A stretch of 22,466 bases of DNA from assembly GCA_023442905.1 (NCBI GenBank), contig JAEZWY010000029.1, forward strand, positions 1 to 22,466, written 5' to 3'. Of the stretch, positions 6,790 to 13,999 are shown piece after piece (the first letter of the stretch is position 1; the number at the start of each line of letters is the position of its first letter). The notes under the pieces were generated by a model that saw nothing but the letters and a program-made list of their open reading frames with translations, was not told the DNA's origin and did no database searches. A program made the position numbers and the translations under genes. The stretch is from Bacillota bacterium (GTDB lineage Bacteria; Bacillota; Bacilli; Lactobacillales; Aerococcaceae).

Positions 6790-7710
6790 ATGTTATTTGA
6801 AAATATTGTAGATGCGATTGGTTATACACCTTTAGTCAAAATTAATGGTTTAGATGCAGATTCGGCAGATATCTATGTCAAATTAGAGAAAAATAATCCA
6901 TCTGGTTCTGTTAAAGACCGTCCAGTGAAATATATTGTGCAAGATTTATTAGATTCAGGTAAAGTTGCCGTTGGCGGGACAATTGTGGAATCTACATCAG
7001 GGAATACTGGTGTTGGTTTAGCGATGGTTGGTGCAGCTTTAGGTATTAACATCGTTATTGTGATGCCAGAATCAATGAGTATTGAACGTCGTCAATTGAT
7101 CCAAGCTTATGGTGCGGAACTTGTGTTGACGGATAAATCAGGCGGTATGTCATTAGCTGGGGAAACAGCTGAGAAAATTGCGGCTGAACGTAATGGTGTG
7201 GTTTTTGGACAATTTACTAATGAAGCTAATGTGACGGCTCATGAGGAAACTACTGCTAAAGAAATTTTAGCAGACTTACCAAATATTGATGGCTTCGTCG
7301 CAGGTATTGGTACTGGTGGTACCGTTTCTGGTGTTGGTCATGTCTTAAAAGAAAAAAATCCAGCTACTTTAATCTGGGGTGGCGAACCATCTGATTCACC
7401 ATTATTAACGGAAGGTAAGGCAGGGGCACATAAAATTCAAGGATTAGGTGCAAACTTTATTCCAGAAGTTTTAGACCAATCAATCTTAGATAAGGTAGCG
7501 ACAGTGTCAAATGAAGAAGCTATTGCTGCTGCTAAAGAATTGGCAAAAACACAAGGTATTTTTGCTGGTTTTTCTTCAGGTGCTAACTATGTAGCTGCTA
7601 AAGCTTTAGCTAAAGAATTAGGTAAGGGTAAGGTAGTAGTGACGGTATTCCCAGACTCTGGAGAACGTTATCTATCAACCGGCCAATTTGGTGATGGGCA
7701 TGCTGAGTGA
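6790..7710 (+). CDS. cysK: Cysteine synthase A (O-acetylserine sulfhydrylase)
   Basis: This pyridoxal-phosphate enzyme makes cysteine from O-acetylserine and sulfide. ATG 6790 follows GGAGGG (6777-6782) by 7 bases; an in-frame ATG at 6775 overlaps that ribosome site. The product has 306 residues. The cofactor lysine is Lys42 in PSGSVKDRP; the substrate loop TSGNTG is at 69-74; the phosphate-binding GTGGT is at 174-178; AGFSSGAN (259-266) and FPDSGERYLST near the C-terminus complete the fold-type II pattern. cysE begins inside its last codons, so both are made from one mRNA. A cystathionine beta-synthase role is less likely because there is no extra domain and cysE is adjacent. Confidence 0.95.
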   Translation: MLFENIVDAIGYTPLVKINGLDADSADIYVKLEKNNPSGSVKDRPVKYIVQDLLDSGKVAVGGTIVESTSGNTGVGLAMVGAALGINIVIVMPESMSIERRQLIQAYGAELVLTDKSGGMSLAGETAEKIAAERNGVVFGQFTNEANVTAHEETTAKEILADLPNIDGFVAGIGTGGTVSGVGHVLKEKNPATLIWGGEPSDSPLLTEGKAGAHKIQGLGANFIPEVLDQSILDKVATVSNEEAIAAAKELAKTQGIFAGFSSGANYVAAKALAKELGKGKVVVTVFPDSGERYLSTGQFGDGHAE

Positions 7711-8263
7711 TGAATTAAATGAAGCCCACCGCGACTTCGCCCAATACATCTATGATCATGATCCTGCTCCGCATTCTTTAGAGGAAGTCTTTCTTTATCC
7801 TGGTTTTCAGGCAGTCATCCGACATATCGCTGAACGAGAACTATACTTACAAGAAGATTATTATGGTGCCCGGAAAATGGCAGAAGCAACTCGTAAAGAA
7901 ACGGGAATTGAAATTCATCCCGGAGCGCAAATTGGAGAAAATGTATTTATTGATCACGGTATGGGCGTTGTGATTGGTGAAACAGCTATAGTTGGTGACC
8001 GGGTGAAGTTGTACCATGGGGTCACTTTGGGTGGTACTGGTAACGATAAAGGTGCTAAACGCCATCCAACCATTCAACATGATGCTGAAGTGGGGGCCAA
8101 TGCGACTGTTTTAGGTAATGTGACAGTCGGTCACCATGCTAAAGTAGGGGCTAATGCAGTCGTAATTCATGATGTTCCGCCTTATGCGACTGCTGTTGGC
8201 GTACCAGCTCGTATTATTTTGCATGATAAAAACTGGAACCGAATCGGTGAGTATAGTATTTAG
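7700..8263 (+). CDS. cysE: Serine O-acetyltransferase
   Basis: CysE transfers an acetyl group from acetyl-CoA to serine, supplying O-acetylserine to CysK. The product from ATG 7700 is 187 residues, shorter than the E. coli enzyme (about 273) and B. subtilis CysE (217), with a reduced N-terminal helical part (DPAPHSLEEVFLYPGF, 21-36). The left-handed beta-helix runs from about 70 to 172 with IHPGAQIGENVFIDHGMG and HGVTLGGTG. His86 in IDHG is the expected catalytic base. ATG 7694 is an alternative start; no strong ribosome site exists for either, so translation is probably coupled to cysK, whose end it overlaps by 11 bases. The protein ends in Ile (see findings). Confidence 0.93.
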   Translation: MLSDELNEAHRDFAQYIYDHDPAPHSLEEVFLYPGFQAVIRHIAERELYLQEDYYGARKMAEATRKETGIEIHPGAQIGENVFIDHGMGVVIGETAIVGDRVKLYHGVTLGGTGNDKGAKRHPTIQHDAEVGANATVLGNVTVGHHAKVGANAVVIHDVPPYATAVGVPARIILHDKNWNRIGEYSI

Positions 8264-8310
8264 TAGCGGGTTTAATAGAACTCCTCTAGAAATACCCAAT
8301 GTTTATAGTG

Positions 8311-8615
8311 TGGGGATAAGTTCCCATATTTAGTGGATATTTCAGCTTAAAACCGGATTCATCCACAATATAGCAGTTAAAAGGGCACTTTTCATTGTAA
8401 AAGTGTCTTTTTCTGTGCATCTTTCTGTGGATTTGTGGATAACCTTGTGGGTAAATGGGGGTCTTTTTGTGTAAAATCTGTGTAAATAAAGGAGGGCTTA
8501 TCAACAAGTTGTGGGTAACTTGAATGAAATCGGTTGAAAACTTGATAAATTAGGGGACATTTTTACAAGTATTGTGTATAACTTGGGTAAAAGTCAAATG
8601 CGAGTCTGTGGATTG
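8311..8615. other. Cluster of DnaA-box-like 9-mers
   Basis: The 443-base gap between cysE and srtA contains many copies of the DnaA box TTATNCACA, mostly seen as its complement TGTGNATAA. Two match exactly: 8434-8442 (TGTGGATAA) and 8573-8581 (TGTGTATAA). Six differ at one base: 8311-8319, 8359-8367, 8446-8454, 8468-8476, 8498-8506 and 8510-8518. Four differ at two bases: 8332-8340, 8426-8434, 8479-8487 and 8607-8615. All but those at 8359 and 8498 face the same way. No dnaA, dnaN or rpmH is in the window, so this is more likely a DnaA-binding cluster away from the origin, like those in B. subtilis or E. coli datA, than oriC itself. Confidence 0.7.
8384..8412 (+). terminator. Terminator of cysK-cysE
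   Basis: GGCACTTTT (8384-8392) pairs with AAAAGTGTC (8399-8407), one wobble pair and a six-base loop, followed by five T. Confidence 0.85.
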
Positions 8616-8706
8616 AATTTGTGACAAGTGAACAGATAGCGGTGCTTTGGAAAATGTGTCATAATGAATCTGATAATAAATACGGTTTAGAAGTAGGTGT
8701 GTATTG

Positions 8707-9411
8707 ATGAAAAAGTTGGGATTTCGCAGGCTTTTAGGTCTGATATTGTTGCTAGTGGGGATAGCGATTATGGTGCACCAGGCTTGGCCCATAGTACAAG
8801 TTTATTTAAATCAAAGAGATGTAGCAGTGACTAACTATACGGCTGAAGAAATTCAGGACAACCAGGCGGACCAGGCGAATGGCCAGTTTGATTTCAATGA
8901 GGTTCGGAATGTGTCAGCAGCAGAAGTTAACCAAGTGCGGTCGGATATTGCATCAGGTGAAGCAGACTTAGATGTATTAGGTGCGGTTGCTATTCCGGAT
9001 GCCAATTTAAATACTGCGGTAATTAAAGGGATGTCTGATGCGGCGATGGTTTCTGGAGCCGGAACAATGTTTCCAGACCAGGTGATGGGCCAAGGAAATT
9101 ATACTTTGGCTAGCCACCATATTGGTTATGGAACAGATATCTTGCTGAATAATATTTCCGATTTAGTGACGGTTGGGGATAAAATTTATCTGAGTGATTT
9201 AACGAATGTTTACGTATACGATACTTTTTTCGTTGAAGCAGTGAACCCAGACCAAGTACAGTACATTTCTCAAGATATAACGGGAGACCCAATTATTACC
9301 CTGATGACTTGCACAGCTGACCTTACGCAACGGTGGATTGTCCAAGGCAATTTAACAGAGACGTTGGTCTTTGATGAGGCGCCGGAAGATATTCAAGCTT
9401 TATTCCAATAA
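8707..9411 (+). CDS. srtA: Class A sortase
   Basis: A membrane-anchored transpeptidase that cleaves LPXTG proteins at the cell surface and links them to peptidoglycan. The 234-residue product has an N-terminal signal-anchor helix (about 9-33, LLGLILLLVGIAIMV), a linker, and the sortase barrel from about 88. The catalytic triad is His137 (TLASHH), Cys202 (TLMTC) and Arg209 (QRWIVQG). The TLASHH and TLMTCT motifs place it in class A, the housekeeping type. ATG 8707 follows a weak AGTAGGTG ribosome site; a TTG immediately upstream is the only nearby alternative. No LPXTG substrate is encoded in the window. The start lies about 90 bases after the last DnaA-like box. Confidence 0.95.
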   Translation: MKKLGFRRLLGLILLLVGIAIMVHQAWPIVQVYLNQRDVAVTNYTAEEIQDNQADQANGQFDFNEVRNVSAAEVNQVRSDIASGEADLDVLGAVAIPDANLNTAVIKGMSDAAMVSGAGTMFPDQVMGQGNYTLASHHIGYGTDILLNNISDLVTVGDKIYLSDLTNVYVYDTFFVEAVNPDQVQYISQDITGDPIITLMTCTADLTQRWIVQGNLTETLVFDEAPEDIQALFQ

Positions 9412-9438
9412 GTTTGATAACAAATAAACACAGACAAA

Positions 9439-9475
9439 GAAAACGGCTAGCGCTTTAATTAGGCTAGCCGTTTTC
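9439..9475. terminator. Bidirectional terminator between srtA and the SUKH-like gene
   Basis: GAAAACGGCTAGC (9439-9451) pairs perfectly with GCTAGCCGTTTTC (9463-9475), a 13-bp stem with an 11-base loop. A-rich and T-rich flanks let it serve the two convergent genes. Confidence 0.88.
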
Positions 9476-9495
9476 TAGTATATCGGTATACAACT

Positions 9496-10200
9496 TTATA
9501 TCGATAAGATTGATTTGTGACTTTGACTGTAGGTGTTCAAGGCTGTTTGGAATTGATTAAAAGGCCTAGTAACAAAGTGGTCCAGCAAGCTTTGCCAGTC
9601 ATTTTGCCATTCCTGCCCTAAAAGTGGGCCGTACTGTGCGAGTAGATTGAAGATTTCCTCAAAGGAATGCGCTTGTAGTATGGCAGCATTTACCCGGTGG
9701 TGTGACACTAGGGTTGGTGCGGGGAATCCTAGAAAACGATATTCGAATAGGTCTAAGAATGAGGCGAAATCTGGGGCTAAGCTAATGGTTTGGCCCAAAC
9801 CGACATCCATATAAGTGACGGCTGGTTCGCCTTTATCGCTTACTTGACTAAAGTCGAAATAGGCGACGCGGTCGTGGTCTTCGTAAAAGATAATCCCTGT
9901 ATCTGGAATGTTAGGCCGGTGGACGAAGTCCTTTTGCCTAGTGATGGACGGGATGTGGTAATCGGCGCCTGGTTTTTGTTCGTACATGCCGGCGATATAA
10001 GGGATGTAGACGGCGGTAAGAGCGTCTCGACTTGGGCGTTTGCTCGCCACGTAACTGTGTGAGGTATAACCACCATTTTGTTGGTTGACCAGATTATGAT
10101 AAGAAATTGGTAAATCTGCGACAGAATACCGTTTATATATTGGTGATTTAGGTAAATAAGTGTAAAATTGTTTTTGCAATGGAGATGCAATCAAGTGCAT
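9496..10200 (-). CDS. SMI1/KNR4 (SUKH)-like protein
   Basis: A soluble protein of 234 residues with no signal peptide or membrane segment. Residues 28-44, with LPISYHNLVNQQNGG, match the opening motif of SUKH domains (LP..Y......NGG), and 104-152, ending EPAVTYMDVGLGQTISLAPDFASFLDLF in outline, matches the strand plus F..FL ending of that fold. Roughly 80 more residues follow. I start it at ATG 10200 because GGAGG (minus strand, 10214-10210) is nine bases upstream; the frame extends to 10233. SUKH proteins are often immunity proteins for secreted toxins, but many are stand-alone and uncharacterised. No toxin gene is adjacent. It is divergent from the unrecognised gene at 10325. Confidence 0.7.
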   Translation of the reverse strand: MHLIASPLQKQFYTYLPKSPIYKRYSVADLPISYHNLVNQQNGGYTSHSYVASKRPSRDALTAVYIPYIAGMYEQKPGADYHIPSITRQKDFVHRPNIPDTGIIFYEDHDRVAYFDFSQVSDKGEPAVTYMDVGLGQTISLAPDFASFLDLFEYRFLGFPAPTLVSHHRVNAAILQAHSFEEIFNLLAQYGPLLGQEWQNDWQSLLDHFVTRPFNQFQTALNTYSQSHKSILSI

Positions 10201-10324
10201 GTTGAAAAGCCTCCTTAAAGATTTGACTATCAATCATTGGTATTTTAAAGCTTTTATCTGACGAAAGATAGTGTTTTGAAACGTAATTTGATAAAATATT
10301 TACTGGAATAAGAGGTGCACAGCT

Positions 10325-11104
10325 GTGACAAATGACTATATATACATTTTTATAAACCCTATCTCGAATCAGGTACAATCATTAGGAGTGGGTTTGAAAT
10401 ATTTTACAAGTGCGGTAAATAAAGTACCAAATAACTTGTTACTCATCAAGAATCCAAACCATTTAGGCCGTTTTGATGAATTTACCCGTTTCCATATAGT
10501 GAGCGGACACGAGGCTGTGAGAGAATTTATTGATGGCCAGGCTAACGAAGTCCAATCCCAAACCAAATGGATTGATTTTAAATATGAATCCCTATTCCAG
10601 CAGCTATCTGACCAGGAAATTGCGGAGCTTTTATTTTTAGGCCATACGGATGCACCGTTGAACCAGCCGACTTTCTATAAGTTGGGTAACCGATTTACCT
10701 TTTTCGGTTCAACCTATCCGAATTCATACCCAACAACTAAAATGTACTACCGTGACATTCACGACTTCTTCAGACAACTAGGCTACGTCTTAGCTGAAAA
10801 AGTGACTGAAGACATACAGGAGCGAAAGCCCATGTTTTCATTCCGCAAGAAGACGGTAGTAAAAACAGTCAAGCCAGTCCCTATACCGGCCAAGCCAATT
10901 TTGGGTCATCTAGCACGGTTAAGTCACGACGGTATCGTCATTACCTTTGAAGGTGCTGATCATGTTGGCGCCAACAAACGGGAATTTCGCGTATACCTCG
11001 CTGAAGATAACCCACGCTTTGTTGAAACAGACAAGGCTTCGCATTTATTATTCGGCCGACTCACCTATGATTTAACAAGCGAAACTTGGGACTTCCAAGC
11101 TTAA
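10325..11104 (+). CDS. Hypothetical protein, 259 residues
   Basis: I do not recognise this protein. The GTG start at 10325 follows AAGAGGTG (10309-10316) by eight bases. It appears soluble: no signal peptide or membrane helix. An N-terminal part (about 1-165) is rich in aromatic residues with YIYIFINPISNQVQSLG at the start. A basic, valine- and proline-rich linker (about 174-193, KKTVVKTVKPVPIPAKP) leads to a small beta-rich C-terminal part (about 195-259). The reading frame, codon use and ribosome site look like a real gene. It ends 46 bases before ddl and may be co-transcribed with it, although a TATAAT box lies in that gap. A perfect palindrome CACAGCTGTG overlaps its start codon. Confidence 0.75.
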   Translation: MTNDYIYIFINPISNQVQSLGVGLKYFTSAVNKVPNNLLLIKNPNHLGRFDEFTRFHIVSGHEAVREFIDGQANEVQSQTKWIDFKYESLFQQLSDQEIAELLFLGHTDAPLNQPTFYKLGNRFTFFGSTYPNSYPTTKMYYRDIHDFFRQLGYVLAEKVTEDIQERKPMFSFRKKTVVKTVKPVPIPAKPILGHLARLSHDGIVITFEGADHVGANKREFRVYLAEDNPRFVETDKASHLLFGRLTYDLTSETWDFQA

Positions 11105-11122
11105 AAACTGACAGATTATAAT
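11094..11122 (+). promoter_or_regulatory. Possible promoter of ddl
   Basis: TTCCAA (11094-11099), a 17-base spacer and a perfect TATAAT (11117-11122). The -35 match is weak, so read-through from the gene upstream may also serve ddl. Confidence 0.4.
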
Positions 11123-11150
11123 ACGACAGACAATCGACGGAGGGATTTTC

Positions 11151-12203
11151 ATGGAAATTATCGTTTTATTCGGTGGAAAAAGTGCGGAGCATGATATTTC
11201 TATCTTAACCGCAACAGCCATCATGCAAAAGATTCAATACGATCGCCATAGTGTAACACCGGTATATATTGACCGCCAAGGCCACTGGTTTAAAGGTGCG
11301 AACATGACCGAAAAACCAGATGCGCAAGCAAACTTCCAGCTAGACCAAGTGGGCCAAGCGACAGTGCCTACTGACGTTTTGCGAGAAGGGACTGACCAAA
11401 TCGTTTTCCCAGCACTACACGGACCAAACGGGGAAGATGGGACCATTCAAGGTTTATTCGAAAGTTTAAACGTGGCTTACGTTGGTGCAGGCGTCTTAGC
11501 GTCGGCGGCTGGTATGGATAAGATTGTCTCAAAACACTTGTTCAACCAAGCGGGCTTACCGCAAGTGCCATTTGTGGACCTAACTTCATACGAATGGGAG
11601 AAAAACCAGGAAGTGGCCATTGAAAAAGTAACCAATGAACTGGCCTACCCAGTATTTGTGAAACCAGCCAATATGGGGTCAAGTGTTGGGGTATCTGAAG
11701 CGATTGATGATGCTTCATTATTAGCAGCCTTAACCTTAGCCTTCCGTTATGACCGCCGTGTTTTAGTTGAAACCAGCGTGCAAAATCCGCGTGAAGTGGA
11801 ACTAGCAGTCTTGGGGAACGACGAAGTTTTCGTTTCATTACCTGGTGAATTGGCAAAAGGGCAGGGTTTCTACAACTATGAAGAGAAATACTTGAACAAT
11901 ACCACTGAGATGATCATTCCTGCAGCGATTGACGAGCCAACAGTGGCGAAATTGCAAAACTATGCACGTAAGGCTTACCTAGCCCTAGACGGTTCGGGTT
12001 TGTCGCGAGCGGACTTTTTCCTAACTGAATCTGGGGAAATTTATATTAACGAGGTCAACACCTTACCAGGATTCACCCAATTTTCTATGTACCCAGCTTT
12101 ATGGGAAGCGAGCGGTAAATCTTACGCTGATTTATTAGAAGAATTGATTCAATTAGGGTTAAGTCGCTATAATAAGAAGCAAAGTATTCAGCAGTCACTC
12201 TAG
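11151..12203 (+). CDS. ddl: D-alanine--D-alanine ligase
   Basis: Ddl is an ATP-grasp enzyme joining two D-alanines to form the dipeptide that MurF adds to the peptidoglycan precursor. The 350-residue product shows FGGKSAEHDIS at the N-terminus, HGPNGEDGTIQG (90-101), the ATP-grasp stretch VFVKPANMGSSVGVSEA (168-184) and YINEVNTLPGFT near the C-terminus. Lys246-Tyr247 in YNYEEKY correspond to the omega-loop Lys-Tyr of E. coli DdlB; a Phe in place of Tyr marks D-Ala-D-lactate ligases of vancomycin-resistant lactobacilli and Leuconostoc. This one is therefore predicted to make D-Ala-D-Ala. ATG 11151 follows GGAGGG by six bases. murF lies 135 bases downstream. Confidence 0.97.
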   Translation: MEIIVLFGGKSAEHDISILTATAIMQKIQYDRHSVTPVYIDRQGHWFKGANMTEKPDAQANFQLDQVGQATVPTDVLREGTDQIVFPALHGPNGEDGTIQGLFESLNVAYVGAGVLASAAGMDKIVSKHLFNQAGLPQVPFVDLTSYEWEKNQEVAIEKVTNELAYPVFVKPANMGSSVGVSEAIDDASLLAALTLAFRYDRRVLVETSVQNPREVELAVLGNDEVFVSLPGELAKGQGFYNYEEKYLNNTTEMIIPAAIDEPTVAKLQNYARKAYLALDGSGLSRADFFLTESGEIYINEVNTLPGFTQFSMYPALWEASGKSYADLLEELIQLGLSRYNKKQSIQQSL

Positions 12204-12338
12204 TCACTGTAGCAAGTCTGATAGGATACCTTAAATAAGTAGTCTAAATAGTCTAATTAAACACTGAAGAAAAGAAGCTATTGCAGCTAAGGCGCTGGAA
12301 GCAAGATTGAGCGACCTTTAATAGTTAGAGAGGCAAGT

Positions 12339-13742
12339 ATGAAACCCACACAAATTAAAGATATCGTAAAAGCCGTTGATGCGATTGATTTCACATCGAC
12401 AGCTCGTTTTACGGAAATTAATTCAGTTGAATTCGATTCACGGTTAATTACCCCAGGAGCCCTATTTGTACCCTTAAAAGGGGCGACAGACGGCCATTCC
12501 TATATCGATAAAGCCATTGAAAATGGTGCAGTTGCGTCCTTGTGGTCTAATGATCCAAGTGAAGCACCGGCTGGTTTTCCAATCATCCAAGTAGAAGATA
12601 CCCTTGTGGCCATGCAAGCATTTGCTAAAGCTTATCTATCGTGGATTCATCCCAAAGTCGTCGGTATTACGGGTTCTTCTGGTAAAACAACGACAAAAGA
12701 TATGACCGCAGCTGCATTATCGGCAGCTTTAAAAGTTCACAAAACGAATGGTAACTATAACAATGATATTGGCCTACCCAAAACAATTTTAGATATGCCA
12801 GAAGATACGGATGTGATTGTTTTAGAGATGGGGATGTCTGCTGCTGGGGAAATTTCCTTCCTGAGTCAATTGGCAGAACCGGATGTGGTCGTGATTACAA
12901 TGGTTGGTGAAAACCATATCGAATTTTTGGGATCACGAGCAAACATTGCCAAAGCTAAGCTAGAAATTTTAGATGGCTTAAAAGAGGAAGGTACTTTCAT
13001 CTATCCAGGCGAAGAACCTTTAATTGTGGATCAAATACCTAAAGACTTACCACAGTCAACTTTAACGATAGGGTTAAATGAAGGTCAAGATATCTTTGCT
13101 TTTGCTGTGATGATGGACCAGTTCCAATCTACCTTCTATACCAATTTATCGCCAGAGTTGAAGATGGAGATTCCATTATCAGGTGGCTACAATGTTCAAA
13201 ACGCCTTGTATGCCTTAGGTGTAGCTTATTCATTTGGCTTATCAATGGAGCAAGTGCGTCCTAACCTCGCAGAATTTTCGATTACAGCAGATCGGGGTTC
13301 ATGGGAACGCGGTATTTTAGATACGCAAATCTTGAATGATACATATAATGCGAGCCCTTCAGCTATGAAAGCTGTTATCCGCAACTTCTCTGCTATTGCT
13401 TCAAAAGGCATGTCACAAAAAATCCTTGTCTTGGGCGATATGTTGGAGTTAGGGGCTTTCTCTGATGAATTACATAAAGAAATTGCAACTGTCATTGGTT
13501 TGAATACCTTTAAGCATGTCTTTTTATATGGTCCACGTATTCGACCACTAGCAGATGCTTTGATTGAAAAAGGTATCCATCCAGACTTAATTACTTACAT
13601 TGAGTCAGATAAGGAAGCCTTGATTGAAGATGTAAAAACTATTTTACAACCAGAGGATAAAGTCTTAGTGAAGGCAAGTAATGGTATGGGATTAATTGAG
13701 GTAGTGGAAGCGTTAAGAATCGCTTCATCAGAAGAATTCTAG
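12339..13742 (+). CDS. murF: UDP-N-acetylmuramoyl-tripeptide--D-alanyl-D-alanine ligase
   Basis: MurF attaches the D-Ala-D-Ala made by Ddl to the UDP-MurNAc-tripeptide, the last cytosolic step of the stem peptide. The 467 residues comprise an N-terminal substrate domain (SVEFDSRLITPGALFVPLKG), the central ATPase domain with P-loop GITGSSGKTTTK (109-120), TNGNYNNDIGLP (136-147) and MVGENHIEFLGS, and a C-terminal Rossmann-like domain beginning near LNDTYNASPSAM. The start ATG 12339 follows a moderate GAGAGG site. The 135-base gap after ddl contains a direct repeat TAGTCTAA (12240-12247 and 12249-12256) but no convincing promoter or terminator, so ddl and murF are probably one transcript. Confidence 0.97.
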   Translation: MKPTQIKDIVKAVDAIDFTSTARFTEINSVEFDSRLITPGALFVPLKGATDGHSYIDKAIENGAVASLWSNDPSEAPAGFPIIQVEDTLVAMQAFAKAYLSWIHPKVVGITGSSGKTTTKDMTAAALSAALKVHKTNGNYNNDIGLPKTILDMPEDTDVIVLEMGMSAAGEISFLSQLAEPDVVVITMVGENHIEFLGSRANIAKAKLEILDGLKEEGTFIYPGEEPLIVDQIPKDLPQSTLTIGLNEGQDIFAFAVMMDQFQSTFYTNLSPELKMEIPLSGGYNVQNALYALGVAYSFGLSMEQVRPNLAEFSITADRGSWERGILDTQILNDTYNASPSAMKAVIRNFSAIASKGMSQKILVLGDMLELGAFSDELHKEIATVIGLNTFKHVFLYGPRIRPLADALIEKGIHPDLITYIESDKEALIEDVKTILQPEDKVLVKASNGMGLIEVVEALRIASSEEF

Positions 13743-13797
13743 CCTGTAACAGTTGGTATAACTTAAATTAAACTCTAGTGAGATTTGCGCTTTTTGT

Positions 13798-13826
13798 TTG
13801 TACCTCGTCTTTAGATGTGCTATATT
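13798..13826 (+). promoter_or_regulatory. Promoter of cshA
   Basis: TTGTAC (13798-13803), a 17-base spacer and TATATT (13821-13826). The predicted transcript starts near 13833, leaving a leader of about 165 bases. Confidence 0.7.
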
Positions 13827-13849
13827 AACCTAGCTTGAGTATGTTTAGA

Positions 13850-13980
13850 GGAGTAGCGGAGATTCTGCTACCAAAGTAATCAATATCAGTTGGAAATAGT
13901 CGAGCCTGATGCATTTGGCATACTCGGCTATTTTTGTTACGTGGAAAAGCTTTTTCACAGAGATAAATAGTTCACTCAAG
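13850..13980 (+). promoter_or_regulatory. cshA leader with internal terminator hairpin
   Basis: Downstream of the promoter, a first hairpin has GTAGC and GCTAC arms (about 13853-13871). A second, AATAGTCGAG (13895-13904) with CTCGGCTATT (13923-13932), has one wobble pair and is followed by a T run: a good intrinsic terminator 65 bases before the start codon. A third near-palindrome GTGGAAAAGCTTTTTCAC follows at about 13941-13958. CTTGAGT at 13834-13840 is exactly complementary to ACTCAAG at 13974-13980, just upstream of the ribosome site. The layout is that of an attenuated leader, but the hairpin could instead be the terminator of murF. Confidence 0.55.
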
Positions 13981-13999
13981 TAGAAAAAGGAGAGACTAG

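Noticed and set aside
6640..6790. T-box or S-box riboswitch upstream of cysK
   Set aside because: AAGGGTACC superficially recalls the T-box core, but the conserved TGGNACCGCG and specifier hairpin are absent.
8488..8522. Perfect ribosome site AAAGGAGGG suggesting a small gene
   Set aside because: The only start at workable spacing is TTG 8509, which meets a stop after four codons.
8311..8706. Chromosomal replication origin at the DnaA-box cluster
   Set aside because: No dnaA, dnaN or rpmH is beside it and no clear AT-rich unwinding tract follows; flanking genes are metabolic. A titration or regulatory cluster fits better, though only genome-wide skew can settle it.
9790..10062. Plus-strand frame inside the SUKH-like gene
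   Set aside because: No ribosome site and no protein-like pattern; it is the reverse of a better supported gene.
12204..12338. Direct repeat and small inverted arms between ddl and murF
   Set aside because: Repeats are only eight bases and stems four bases; no promoter boxes accompany them.
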